A stretch of DNA of 64,000 bases from JALYNX01 sp963724825 (GTDB taxonomy: Bacteria; Actinomycetota; Acidimicrobiia; Spongiisociales; ZC4RG35), in the NCBI GenBank assembly GCA_963724825.1, contig CAVRWT010000017.1, positions 1 through 64,000 on the forward strand. Direction: 5' to 3'. Of the stretch, positions 9,154 through 18,601 are shown in pieces. A program made the translations under genes and the position numbers. The notes under the pieces are model-generated. The model did not search any database, was not told the origin of the DNA, and saw only the letters and a list, made by a program, of their open reading frames with translations. Within the stretch, counting starts at the first letter, position 1; the number at the start of each line of letters is the position of its first letter.

Positions 9154-10092
9154 TCATCCGCCCCGTGACACACAGCGAAATCCGAGATGCGACGTCGACG
9201 TGTCGATCGGCTCGGGAAACCGGGCGGCGGGCCGATATCGCCGGCAATAGTTGGGGGCACACAGATGGGAGCCCCCCTTGATCACTTTGCGAGGGATGCG
9301 GATCTCTGGTTGTGAGGGATCGATGCTCGCCTCCTCATCAGCACTGCGAGGGTTCACCGGAGCGCAGCAGGCATGGGCCACCGCTTGGGGATGTGACGTC
9401 GAGTACCACGACGTGGTCCACTCCCAAACGTTCCCGATCATGTCGAAGATGCCGAATCCATTGGGCGGGAAGGATTCGACCGGGGCGGTCCGCAAGTAGC
9501 CGTCGAGCAGGTCGTTCTGCCATGGAAAGTCACCCTGCCAGAAGTTGGCCATTGGCTGCCCATTCGGCATGAGCTCGTCACCCCAGGCGTATTCGGCGTT
9601 CTCGAGCCCGCCCCATGCGGCACGCTCCCACTCGGCCTCGGTAGGGAGCGCCTTACCTGCCCATTCGGCATAGGCCACCGCGTCGGCATAGGCGACGTGG
9701 ACCACCGGATGATCCTCGAGGTCGGTCAGATCGCTGTCAGGGCCGGTTGGATGCCTCCAATCTGCGCCCTTGACGAAGGACCACCAATTCCCGATGTCAC
9801 GCAGATCGACCGGGCCCGGCGGCGGGATGAAGACCAGCGACCCGGCATAGAGCATCTCGGGAAGTGCCCCGGGATAGTCCGCCGGGTCGGGCGGAACCTC
9901 GGCGACGGTCACATGCCCGGTCTCATCCACGAAATCGGTGAACTCGCGATTGGTCACCTGATGCCGGTCGACGGCGAAGGCCTCAACGGTGACCGGATGT
10001 GACGGCCGCTCCTCCGGGTAATGGTCGTCCGAGCCCATGGTGAAGGTGCCGGCGGGGACGGCAACCATGTCAGCTGTGATCTTGGTCGGCAT
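9154..10092 (-). CDS. Formylglycine-generating enzyme (FGE/SUMF1 family)
   Basis: A 312-residue enzyme that oxidises a Cys in the C-x-P-x-R motif of sulfatases to formylglycine, using O2. The N-terminus VPAGTFTMGSDDHYPEERP and the TNREFTDFV segment are typical. The decisive feature is the C-terminal GGSHLCAPNYCRRYRPAAR, which keeps both active-site Cys five residues apart plus the RYRPAAR basic patch, as in aerobic, copper-dependent FGE and unlike the EgtB or PvdO relatives. No sulfatase lies within the window, so the target must be elsewhere. Confidence 0.88.
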   Translation of the reverse strand: MPTKITADMVAVPAGTFTMGSDDHYPEERPSHPVTVEAFAVDRHQVTNREFTDFVDETGHVTVAEVPPDPADYPGALPEMLYAGSLVFIPPPGPVDLRDIGNWWSFVKGADWRHPTGPDSDLTDLEDHPVVHVAYADAVAYAEWAGKALPTEAEWERAAWGGLENAEYAWGDELMPNGQPMANFWQGDFPWQNDLLDGYLRTAPVESFPPNGFGIFDMIGNVWEWTTSWYSTSHPQAVAHACCAPVNPRSADEEASIDPSQPEIRIPRKVIKGGSHLCAPNYCRRYRPAARFPEPIDTSTSHLGFRCVSRGG

Positions 10093-10245
10093 GTGGCCTC
10101 AGAATCGAAGAACGGACTGGCCGAAACTTAACGGACTCCCCGACTGGGGTCGAAAGACCCGAGTTTGTTTCGCGGATGGCCCTGTTGTCGATAGGTTCGG
10201 AGTCGTTAACTTCCACTCGTAAGGCAGCGAACGGAGCATCGAGCT

Positions 10246-12868
10246 TTGCCTCATCTCTTCGACTTCTCGGCCACCGACGGTTCCGACCCTGATCTTCTCG
10301 GGGGAAAAGGCGCCGGACTGGCGAGGATGACCGACTTTGGGTCTGCCGGTTCCGCCCGGCTTCACCATCACCACCGAGGCTTGCCGTCTGACCATGAGAG
10401 ACGGTCGTGTGCCTGTAGACCTTTGGGGCGAGGTCGACTCAGCGATCGCTCGACTCGAAGACAAGACCGGGCGCCGCTTCGGGGGCGGCCCGGTGCCGAT
10501 CCTGCTCTCTGTGAGGTCGGGGGCCAAGTTCTCCATGCCCGGGATGATGGACACGATCTTGAACCTGGGCATCAACGACGACGTAGTCGAGACCTTGATC
10601 AGTTGGTCCGGCGACCCCCACTTCGCCTGGGATGCCTATCGCCGCTTCGTCCAGATGTACGGTGATGTGGTCCTCGGGGTGGACGAGATCCTGTTTCAAG
10701 ATGTTCTCGGCGAGCTCAGGACGTCAGCGGGCGTAACGGATGATTCGGAGCTCGACGCCTCCCACCTCGAAGTTGCCACGCGACAGTTCCAGGCGATCGT
10801 CGAGAAGCTACGACCCGGCCAGCTCCCGACCGACCCTCGTGAGCAGCTGAAGGGGGCGATCACTGCAGTTTTCAGCTCCTGGAACACCAAACGGGCCATC
10901 GAGTACCGAAGGATCAACTCGATCCCCGACGATCTGGGAACTGCGGCCAACGTGCAAATGATGGTCTTCGGTGACCTCGGTGACGACTCGGGAACGGGCG
11001 TCTGCTTCACCAGGGACCCCGGGACCGGCGCCCGTCTCGTCTACGGCGACTACTTGCCGCGAGCCCAGGGCGAGGATGTCGTGGCCGGGATCCGCAACCC
11101 ATTGACGCTCGACGAGCTAGGAGAGCTCCATCCGAAATGCCACCGCCAGCTGTTGGAGATCATGGATGGCCTGGAAACCCACTATCAGGACATGTGTGAC
11201 ATCGAGTTCACCATCGAGCATGACGTCCTTTACATCCTCCAGACCCGAGCCGGCAAACGCACCGCGGCCGCGGCCGTGAAGATGGCAGTGGCCATGGTGG
11301 AGGAAGGCCTCATCGATCGAGTCACCGCGATCAAGCGGGTCTCCCCCGCCTCGCTGGAGCAGCTGCATCGCCCCCGTATCGCAGATCACGTCAAGCAGTC
11401 CGACGCCGCCGTGACAGGGGTCGCCGCCTCCCCCGGCGCCGCCATCGGGCGAGCCGTGTTCTCATCGGACGACGCGGTAGCCCAGGCGAAAACGGGCGAG
11501 ATCGTCATCTTGATCCGCCCCGAAACCACTCCCAACGACATTCACGGCATGGCAGCTGCGATTGGGATCCTGACCAGTCAGGGCGGGAAAACCTCGCACG
11601 CCGCGGTCGTTGCCCGGGGAATGGGAAAGCCGGCGGTGACCGGGGCGGCAAGCCTGGTCGTCGACGTCGAGGCCGGCGTCGCCCGCACCCCAGCTGGGGA
11701 GATCCGGGCCGGTGACCTGGTGACTATCGATGGCTCTACCGGGACCGTCTACATCGGCAGTGTCGACGTGGTCGCCCCCGAGTCACCTCCCGAACTGCAT
11801 CAGCTCCTGGAATGGGCCGATGAGTATCGGGTGTTGGCGGTGTGGGCCAACGCCGACAACGCCAAGGACGCGACGATCGCCCGCAAGCACGGGGCGAAGG
11901 GAATCGGATTGGCCCGCACCGAGCACATGTTCCTCGGCGAGAGACTTCAGGTGGTTCAGCGGATCATCCTCTCCGATTCCGAGGAGGAGAGTGCCACCGC
12001 CCTCAAGGAGCTGGAGCGGGTCCAGGTCGGTGATTTCGAGGGTCTGCTCGAGGCCATGGACGGCCTTCCCGTGGTGATACGGCTTCTCGACCCGCCGCTA
12101 CACGAATTCCTGCCCTCCCGTTTCGAGCTGGAGCATGAGATGCGTCTCGACGCCAAGGCGGGTCGTCCCATCGACGATCTGCAGTCGATGTCCGAGCACG
12201 TGGCTCGATGGGAAGAGGACAACCCGATGCTCGGGCTCCGTGGGGTCCGTCTCGGTCTCATGGTTGACCATCTCTACCGGATGCAGGCCCGTGCCGCCTG
12301 TCATGCCCTCGTGACGAGAATCCAGGCAGGTGGCAACCCGATGCTCGAGATCATGATCCCCCTGGTCGCTGACGTCGAAGAGCTGATCCGGATGCGGGAG
12401 ATGATCGAGGAAGAGGTTGCCGCTGCGGCCAAGGAATCAGGGCTCGAGCTAAAGGTCCCGGTGGGGACCATGATCGAGCTGCCCCGGGCCGCCCTGACCG
12501 CAGGTGCCATCGCCAAAGCCGCCGATTTCTTCTCCTTCGGCACCAACGACCTCACCCAGATGACCTATGGGCTGAGCCGCGACGACGCAGAAGGGCTCTT
12601 TCTGGGTGACTACCTGGAACGGGGCATCCTCGCCTCCAACCCATTCCAGACCCTGGACCGCGCCGGAGTGGGGCGATTGGTGCGGGTGGCAACCAACGAA
12701 GGCCGGGAGGCCAACCCCTCGTTGACGGTGGGTCTATGTGGAGAGCACGGCGGCGACCCGGAGTCGATTGCCTTTGTCCACGAGCTTGGCCTCGACTACG
12801 TGTCGTGCAGCCCGCCCCGGATCGAGGGAGCGCGACTGGCCGCAGCCCAGGCGGCTCTGGCCGGCTAA
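10246..12868 (+). CDS. ppdK: Pyruvate, phosphate dikinase (one apparent frameshift)
   Basis: Interconverts pyruvate + ATP + phosphate with PEP + AMP + PPi. The N-terminal nucleotide domain begins LPHLFDFSATDGSDPDLLGG from the TTG at 10246. The phosphohistidine domain has GGKTSHAAVVARGMG with the swinging His near residue 450. The C-terminal PEP/pyruvate TIM barrel ends with GLCGEHGGDPESIAF. The frame changes at the TTT of 10336-10338; removing one T gives a seamless MTDLGLPVPPGF. Otherwise complete at about 873 aa. PPi formed here can be consumed by the membrane pyrophosphatase encoded at 28-30 kb. It overlaps meaB tail to tail by 4 bp. Confidence 0.92.
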
Positions 12869-13590
12869 AGGCCGAGGAGCCTGTCGATCTCGTCGACCAG
12901 TGCGTCGACACCCTGCCCGGTGGTGGCGGTGGTGGTCATGACCTGTGGGCCCGATTCCCCGGAGGCGCTCATCAGCACCCGACGCACTTCGTCCACGCCC
13001 TGTCGGTCTGCCTTGTTCACCACGAAGAGGTCCGCGATCTCCACGACCCCCGCCTTTTCCGCCTGTACCTGGTCACCCCAGCCGGGGCCAACGACCAGGA
13101 CCACCACCTCCACCAGGTCCATGACCTCCACTTCGGACTGCCCGACCCCGACCGTCTCCACCAACAAATAGTCGAACCCGGCCGCGGCGAGCGCTCCAAT
13201 CGTCGCTCGTGCAGCCAGGGCCAATCCTCCCAGATGGCCCCGGGTCGCCATCGAGCGGATGAAGACGCCCGGGTCGTCGACATGCCCCTGCATCCTGATC
13301 CGATCGCCGAGGAGAGCGCCACCGGTGATTGGGCTCGAAGGATCCACCGCCAGGACACCGACCGAAAGGCCGCGAGATCGCAATTCGCCGATCATCGCAC
13401 TGATCAGCGTCGACTTGCCCGCACCGGGGGGGCCGGTGACCCCGACCCTTCTTGCTGATCCCGTGGGGTGACCCGATGAGGCAACAGCCTCGATCGCATC
13501 TGGTTCGCCCGATTCGATGGCGGTCACCAGTCGAGCCAAGGCCAGGCGGTCGCCGGCGCGGACGCGGTCGATCAGCTCATTCGAGCTCAT
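12865..13590 (-). CDS. meaB: MeaB/ArgK-type G3E GTPase
   Basis: A P-loop GTPase of the family that protects and loads cobalamin-dependent methylmalonyl-CoA mutase. The P-loop GPPGAGKST is at residues 53-61; VLAVDPSSPITGG is the family's base-and-Mg region, VETVGVGQSEVEV is the switch, and VNKAD (about residue 190) is the guanine-specificity motif. At 241 aa it is shorter than the usual 300-330, mainly at the C-terminal dimerisation arm. No mutase gene is visible in the window. Confidence 0.85.
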   Translation of the reverse strand: MSSNELIDRVRAGDRLALARLVTAIESGEPDAIEAVASSGHPTGSARRVGVTGPPGAGKSTLISAMIGELRSRGLSVGVLAVDPSSPITGGALLGDRIRMQGHVDDPGVFIRSMATRGHLGGLALAARATIGALAAAGFDYLLVETVGVGQSEVEVMDLVEVVVLVVGPGWGDQVQAEKAGVVEIADLFVVNKADRQGVDEVRRVLMSASGESGPQVMTTTATTGQGVDALVDEIDRLLGL

Positions 13591-13611
13591 CGGAGGGAGC
13601 CTAAAGACCGG

Positions 13612-13983
13612 TCAGGCTGGATCGGGGGACGCCAGCAAGTGGCCGGGAAGAGTGATCCCGCCGGTTTTCGACATCGACACGTCTTCATCGAGCGTCGGGG
13701 AATCAGCACTGGCGTTGACCTCTTCGACCCCGGGGACCCGATCGATGAGGATCCGCTCGATTCCGGCCTTCAAGGTCATCATCGAGAGCGGGCAGCCTCC
13801 ACAGGCGCCAACCATCTGAATGTTCACGGTGCCACCGTCGGTCCCGAGCAGGATCAAGTCGCCACCGTCGGCCTGCACGGCCGGGCGGATGTACTCCAAG
13901 GTTTCAGCGAGTTTCTCCTGATCGATTTCGATCCGATCAGGCGCGCTGGATGAATTGATGGTGACTGGGGTGATCGATGTCAT
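13612..13983 (-). CDS. NifU C-terminal-domain Fe-S scaffold protein
   Basis: A 123-residue protein with one NifU-like domain. EYIRPAVQADGGDLILLG starts the fold, and VGACGGCPLS carries the two Cys (C-x-x-C) that hold a transient [4Fe-4S] cluster for delivery to apo-proteins. A poorly conserved 30-residue tail follows. It lies between murA and meaB on the same strand with short gaps. The window's own Fe-S client is the SdhB subunit. Confidence 0.88.
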   Translation of the reverse strand: MTSITPVTINSSSAPDRIEIDQEKLAETLEYIRPAVQADGGDLILLGTDGGTVNIQMVGACGGCPLSMMTLKAGIERILIDRVPGVEEVNASADSPTLDEDVSMSKTGGITLPGHLLASPDPA

Positions 13984-14055
13984 CGTCAGTTAGAACCGGT
14001 CCTTGGTGTCAACTCTTCCCGATTCTACGGTGCCGCCGAGGCTGGCCCAATCGAG

Positions 14056-15306
14056 TCACTTCCTCGAGATCCGCGCGCCCAACGACTCGAGGCGACCGGT
14101 GAAGTCCTCATACCCGCGGTCGATGTGCTCGGCTTCGGCCACCGACGTAGTCCCCTCGGCACGCAATCCTGCGAGCACGAGAGCAGCGCCGGCCCGGATA
14201 TCAGATGCCAGCACCGGGCATCCGGACAGCTGTTCGACCCCGCGCACGATGGCATGCTGGGACTCGGTCGTGATGTCGGCTCCCATACGGGCCAGTTCGC
14301 CCACATACCGAAAACGGGAGTCGTACAGGTTCTCGGTGATGACCGAGGTCCCGGAGGCAACCGACAGCAAAGCCACCATCTGAGGATGCATGTCGGTGTG
14401 AAAACCGGGAAAAGGAAGGGTCGCAAAGTCGACCGGCGCCGGCCGATCAGGCCCGGTCACTCGCAGCCAGCCGTCACCCCGCTCGACACCCGAGCCCGTC
14501 TCCTCGATCTTCTTCAGCTCCATGCGAAGGTCGGCAGTTGAGCACCCGGTCACGGTGATATCGCCTCCGGTGATCGCAGCGGCGATGGCGTAGGTCCCTG
14601 CTTCGAGCCGGTCCGGAATGACCCGATGTTCGACAGCAGATAGGCCGTCGACACCGGTGATGGTGACCAAGGAAGTCCCACCCCCTTCGATGTCAGCACC
14701 CATTCCCAGGAGCTGGTCGATCAAATCCTGGATCTCGGGCTCACGCGCCGCGTTGACAATGACCGTCTCTCCCTCGGCGGTCACACCGGCGAAGAGGAGA
14801 GTCTCAGTGGCTCCAACTGAGGGAAAGGGCAATTCGACCTCGGTGCCCTTGAATCTGCCGTCCACCCTTCCCACCAGCTCGCCATGGACCAAGTCGAATT
14901 CGGCGCCCATGGCCTCCAGGCCGCTGAGATGCATGTCGATCGGCCGCGCCCCGAGGTCGTCCCCACCGGGCAGGGCGACCCTGGCGTACCCGGTCCGAGC
15001 CAGGAGTGGCGCCAGCACGACGATCGAGGCTCGCATCTGACGGACCAGCTCGATGGGGGCCTCCGGGTTCAGTTCTTCTGGGACCACGACCCACAACTCG
15101 TTGCTGCCCTGCTCGACCCGACACCCGAGGTGCTCCAGGACCTGGGACATGAGGTCGACGTCGAGAATCGTGGGGACATTGGTGAGGTGGTGCCGACCGG
15201 GAGCGAGCAGCGCCGAGACCATCTCTTTGAGCACCGCGTTCTTCGCTCCGCGAACACCAACGGTTCCCTGGAGCCGCGCTCCACCCTCGACGACGATCAC
15301 GGACAT
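14056..15306 (-). CDS. murA: UDP-GlcNAc 1-carboxyvinyltransferase (MurA), Asp variant
   Basis: First committed step of peptidoglycan synthesis: transfers enolpyruvyl from PEP to UDP-GlcNAc. The N-terminus VEGGARLQGTVGVRGAKNAV contains the conserved KN pair. The active-site loop reads LPGGDDLGARPIDMHLSGLE, with Asp116 (codon 14959-14961) where most MurA have the Cys alkylated by fosfomycin. The same Cys-to-Asp change occurs in mycobacterial and chlamydial MurA and gives intrinsic fosfomycin resistance. ATG at 15306 chosen from homology; 416 aa, normal length. Confidence 0.93.
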   Translation of the reverse strand: MSVIVVEGGARLQGTVGVRGAKNAVLKEMVSALLAPGRHHLTNVPTILDVDLMSQVLEHLGCRVEQGSNELWVVVPEELNPEAPIELVRQMRASIVVLAPLLARTGYARVALPGGDDLGARPIDMHLSGLEAMGAEFDLVHGELVGRVDGRFKGTEVELPFPSVGATETLLFAGVTAEGETVIVNAAREPEIQDLIDQLLGMGADIEGGGTSLVTITGVDGLSAVEHRVIPDRLEAGTYAIAAAITGGDITVTGCSTADLRMELKKIEETGSGVERGDGWLRVTGPDRPAPVDFATLPFPGFHTDMHPQMVALLSVASGTSVITENLYDSRFRYVGELARMGADITTESQHAIVRGVEQLSGCPVLASDIRAGAALVLAGLRAEGTTSVAEAEHIDRGYEDFTGRLESLGARISRK

Positions 15307-15389
15307 TGCATCGAATGTAACCACCCTGCGCCCCCAACCTCAGGTTGGCTCCGGTCACCCTGAGTGGTGTGGCTACCCTGCCGCGAGCC

Positions 15390-15830
15390 ATGAGAATCGC
15401 ACTCGGCTCTGACCACGCCGGATATTCGATGAAGGAACACCTGGCTTCCTGGCTCGCCGAGTCCGGTCATGCCGTCTACGACCTCGGCACCCACTCTGCG
15501 GAGCCGGTTGACTACCCCGACTATGCGGCAGCCGTAGGCCAGGCCGTCCTCGACGGTCGGGCCGACCGCGGCATCATCATCTGCGGGTCAGGCGCCGGAG
15601 CATCGGTGGCAGCCAACAAGCTCAACGGGATCCGGGCCGCCGTCGCTCACGACGCCTACACCGCCCACCAGATGGTCGAGCACGACGATGTCAACGTGAT
15701 TTGCCTCGGATCCAGGGTGATCGGGCTCTCTCTGGCCCAGGACCTGGTGACGACCTTCCTCGAGGCGAAGTTCAGCCGCGAGGAGCGACATGTCCGCCGT
15801 CTGGAGAAGATCCGGTCCCTCGAGACCTGA
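15390..15830 (+). CDS. rpiB: Ribose-5-phosphate isomerase B
   Basis: RpiB/LacAB-family isomerase linking ribulose-5-P and ribose-5-P in the pentose phosphate pathway. MRIALGSDHAGYSMKEHL is the standard N-terminus with the phosphate-binding DHAG, and IICGSGAGASVAANK carries the catalytic Cys. HDAYTAHQMVEHDDVNVI includes the conserved His/Asp. ATG 15390 gives 146 aa as expected; upstream in-frame codons are not conserved. It faces the thioredoxin gene tail to tail, 2 bp apart. Confidence 0.93.
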   Translation: MRIALGSDHAGYSMKEHLASWLAESGHAVYDLGTHSAEPVDYPDYAAAVGQAVLDGRADRGIIICGSGAGASVAANKLNGIRAAVAHDAYTAHQMVEHDDVNVICLGSRVIGLSLAQDLVTTFLEAKFSREERHVRRLEKIRSLET

Positions 15831-15832
15831 TC

Positions 15833-16489
15833 TCAGCCGGCAGCCTGCAGCGCAATCAGAGACAACGCGTCGAGACCGTCGGTGCCGATCTCGCCCGAGA
15901 CCCGCTGCACCACTTTGTTGTCCCCGTCGAGCACCACGTACATCGGGGTGCTTGCCATTCCGAAGGTCACCGCGGCAGTGCCCGCGTCGTCGTCCATGAT
16001 CACCGGTGTAGTCCAGCCCGCTCCCTCCAACCAGTCCTGAGGAGGCCAGTTGCCCCGAAGCGGATCGGTGAACACCGTCACCGAGTACATGTCGATCCCG
16101 GCTGGAAGGCCGCCGCTGTCGATCCACTGCTGGATGACGGGCACTTCAGCCTGGCAGTGCGGGCACCAATGCGCGAGCAGCACCACGATCTTGGGTGTCC
16201 CATCTGGAGCGATGGTGTACTGGTTGCCGTCCCAGTCGCCACCATTGACAGTCGCCAGGGTCATTCCGGCGGCTGGATCGTTTGACGGATCGGAGAAGGT
16301 GGGGAGAGGGTCACCGTCGACGGTGACCTCGCCGTAACCAACGCTGGTGTCGATCTCGCCTTCACCCGCGATCGAAATCGCCAGCAGGACGATCAGGGCC
16401 AGCCCAACGACTCCACCGATGATCCACCACAAGGTGCTCAGGTTGCGAGTTGGCTTTGGCGGCGGCTTCTTCGAGGTGCGTTGGGTCAT
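15833..16489 (-). CDS. Membrane-anchored thioredoxin-fold (DsbA/TlpA-like) oxidoreductase
   Basis: A 218-residue protein with a basic cytosolic N-terminus, one membrane anchor (about residues 20-43) and an extracytoplasmic thioredoxin fold. The active site is AHWCPHCQAEVPVI (CPHC, the dipeptide of oxidising DsbA proteins). A cis-Pro loop is at MASTPMYVV. Its start overlaps the dsbB stop by 4 bp, so the pair are translationally coupled. I infer that it forms disulfides in secreted proteins and is recharged by the DsbB partner. Confidence 0.85.
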   Translation of the reverse strand: MTQRTSKKPPPKPTRNLSTLWWIIGGVVGLALIVLLAISIAGEGEIDTSVGYGEVTVDGDPLPTFSDPSNDPAAGMTLATVNGGDWDGNQYTIAPDGTPKIVVLLAHWCPHCQAEVPVIQQWIDSGGLPAGIDMYSVTVFTDPLRGNWPPQDWLEGAGWTTPVIMDDDAGTAAVTFGMASTPMYVVLDGDNKVVQRVSGEIGTDGLDALSLIALQAAG

Positions 16490-17019
16490 TCGTAGTTCTC
16501 AGTTCTCACATAGAAGGCGAGTAAGACGGACATCAAGATAAACCCGGCGCCCGCCATAAACGGGAGGTCAATGAAGCCGAACACCTCGATGGTGCGTGCC
16601 GAGCAGGGATTGAGCGGGTCGCAGGAGCCGCCCTCAAGGCTCGGGTTGAGCTGGATCAGGTTGTGATAGATCGACACCGCGAGCCCGGTGAGGGTGAGCG
16701 GGAGGGCGTAGTACCTGACCACCGCCTCCCGGCGAATCGCTCCAACCAGAAGTATCAGAGCCAGCGGATACATGGCGATTCGCTGGAACCAGCAGAGACG
16801 ACAGGGCACGAAGTGGATCACATCGGAGTAGATCAACGAACCAACGGTGCACACCAGGGCGACTATCCACGCCAGCCAGATCGCATTGCCACCCAGGAGA
16901 CCGGCCGCCTCGGGCCCTTTCACCAGCCGATAGACGAGGAGCCCGATCGCGCCGACCAGCGCCACCAGGGCAAGAATGGCGAGGACGTTGTTGTAGACAA
17001 GAGTGGCTTCGACTGACAT
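16486..17019 (-). CDS. dsbB: DsbB-family disulfide oxidoreductase
   Basis: A four-helix membrane protein (177 aa) that reoxidises the thioredoxin-like partner and passes electrons to quinone. The first Cys pair is in FVPCRLCWFQRIAMYPLAL (C-x-x-C with the quinone-site Arg), and the second is CDPLNPC in the long extracytoplasmic loop, matching the DsbB pattern. ATG 17019 or GTG 17022 are equally possible starts. Likely uses menaquinone, whose synthesis genes are also in this window. Confidence 0.9.
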   Translation of the reverse strand: MSVEATLVYNNVLAILALVALVGAIGLLVYRLVKGPEAAGLLGGNAIWLAWIVALVCTVGSLIYSDVIHFVPCRLCWFQRIAMYPLALILLVGAIRREAVVRYYALPLTLTGLAVSIYHNLIQLNPSLEGGSCDPLNPCSARTIEVFGFIDLPFMAGAGFILMSVLLAFYVRTENYE

Positions 17020-17038
17020 CACGCTTCTCTCGGTGGGC

Positions 17039-17109
17039 AGTCCCGACCGGATTCGAACCGGCGTTTCCGGCTTGAAAGGCCGGCGTCCTGGGCCTCTGGA
17101 CGACGGGAC
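17039..17109 (-). tRNA. tRNA-Glu (UUC)
   Basis: Reading the minus strand: acceptor GTCCCGT/TCGGGAC, a D arm with AGAGGCCCAGG, a CCGGC/GCCGG anticodon stem around the loop CTTTCAA (anticodon TTC), and a T arm CCGGTTCGAATCCGG. No CCA is encoded. It lies between gltX and dsbB on the same strand and is probably processed from the gltX transcript. A near-identical tRNA-Glu(CUC) is at 49171-49241. Confidence 0.93.
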
Positions 17110-17169
17110 CTGGGGATCCGAAGGTTAATGGGCTGACGTCCGTTGACCGATATCCGTACAGCGCGCGGC

Positions 17170-18601
17170 CTACCGCCCCATCGACAGTCGGGAGCGTGCC
17201 TTCACCAGCCGCTCCAACGTTCTGTCCTTTCCCAATGCCGCAATCGACTCGAACAGGGGAGGGCTCACCGAGGATCCAGTCACTGCCACCCGAAGTGGCT
17301 GCAGTCCCTTTGCCGCGCCAATCCCCAACTCCTCGAGCATCTCCCTGAGAACCGACTCGATCGTCCCGGCATCCCACTCCTCGACGCCTTCGAGACGCTG
17401 CGTTGCCTCGGTGACGATCTCGCCAACCCCGTCTCTTGGCCATCACCTTCTCCCACGAAGCCTGGTCGTATTCCTCGAAGTCCTCGAACAGGAAGACGAC
17501 TTGATCCCCCGCCTCGGGCAAGAGCCGCGTCCGCTCCTGAACCAGGCTGGCCACGGACTCGAACCTGTCCCACTCCTCGGGCCCCAGGGACCGACCGACG
17601 GCTGACTCCACGTATGGCGCCACCAGTTCCATGAACTGATCGTTGGGCAACGCCCGTATGTACTCGCCATTCATCCAGTTGAGCTTGTCGGGGTCGAAAG
17701 TCGCCGGGTTGCTGGAAACGTCGTGCAGGTCGAAGGCCGCAATCGCCTCCCCCCGGGTGAAGATGGTGGTCTCCGGTCCGAGGGACCAACCGAGCAGAGA
17801 CAGGTAGTTGAAGACTGCATCGGCCAGATAGCCCTCGTCTCGATAAACCGAGAGCGAGACCGCCGCGAATCGCTTGGAGAGCTTCTTCCCGTCGGTGCCG
17901 AACAGCAGGGGGAGATGGGCGTAGGTGGGCTCGGCGGCACCGAGTGCCCTGGTGAGGAGGATGTGCTTTGGCGTCGACGGGAGGAGATCCTCACCTCGAG
18001 CAACATGGGTGATCTCGTAGTCGACGTCGTCGACGGTTGACGCGAGGTGGTAGGTGGGACTGCCGTCGCTGCGCAGGATGACAAAGTCGTCGATATCACG
18101 TGGCTCGAAGCTGACTGTCCCTCGAACCAGATCGTCGAAAGCGACCGGCGCATCCTGGGGAATCGAGAGCCGGATCGCCCCGCTGTCGGCCGGCGTATCG
18201 GGTCGCCGGATGTAGTGGCCGGGGTGCTTTCCCTCTCCTTGGGCGCGGACCCGTAGTTCCTCGAGCTGCTCGGGGGTCCGGTCGTCGTGATAGGCGGCCC
18301 CACTGGCGACCAGTTGTGCGGCGACCTCCTGGTACCGGTCGTAGCGGTCCGACTGGCGGTAGGTCCCGTGGGGTCCTCCAACCTCGACCCCCTCGTCCCA
18401 TTCCAGGCCCAGCCAGCGGAGAGAGCCCAGGATGTCCGCCTCGTACTCGGGCGTGGAGCGCTCACGGTCGGTGTCGTCGATGCGGACGATGAAGACCCCG
18501 CCATTGTGCCGTGCATAGAGCCAATTGAAGAGAGCGGCACGGGCGGTGCCCACGTGGAGGTGCCCGGTGGGGGAAGGAGCGATCCGAACCCGAACCGTCA
18601 C
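17170..18601 (-). CDS. gltX: Glutamyl-tRNA synthetase (one apparent frameshift)
   Basis: Class I aminoacyl-tRNA synthetase charging tRNA-Glu. The HIGH motif is SPTGHLHVGTARAALFNW at residues 9-26, the KMSKS motif is GKKLSKR, and RIDDTDRERST is also conserved. The frame breaks at the C-run 17427-17430 (minus strand GGGG). Removing one base restores KRRVGEIVTEATQRLEGVEE and the anticodon-binding domain down to the TAG at 17170, for about 476 aa. Essential, so the break is almost surely a sequence error. Overlaps the FAH gene by 4 bp; its cognate tRNA lies just downstream. Confidence 0.92.

Noticed and set aside
15345..15389. Upstream in-frame start for rpiB
   Set aside because: The added 15 residues are not conserved and RpiB begins at the MRIALGSDHAG motif.
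16634..17169. C-terminal extension of GltX beyond the frameshift
   Set aside because: After the break it reads the antisense of tRNA-Glu and dsbB in a wrong frame; the other frame gives the true anticodon-binding domain ending at 17170.
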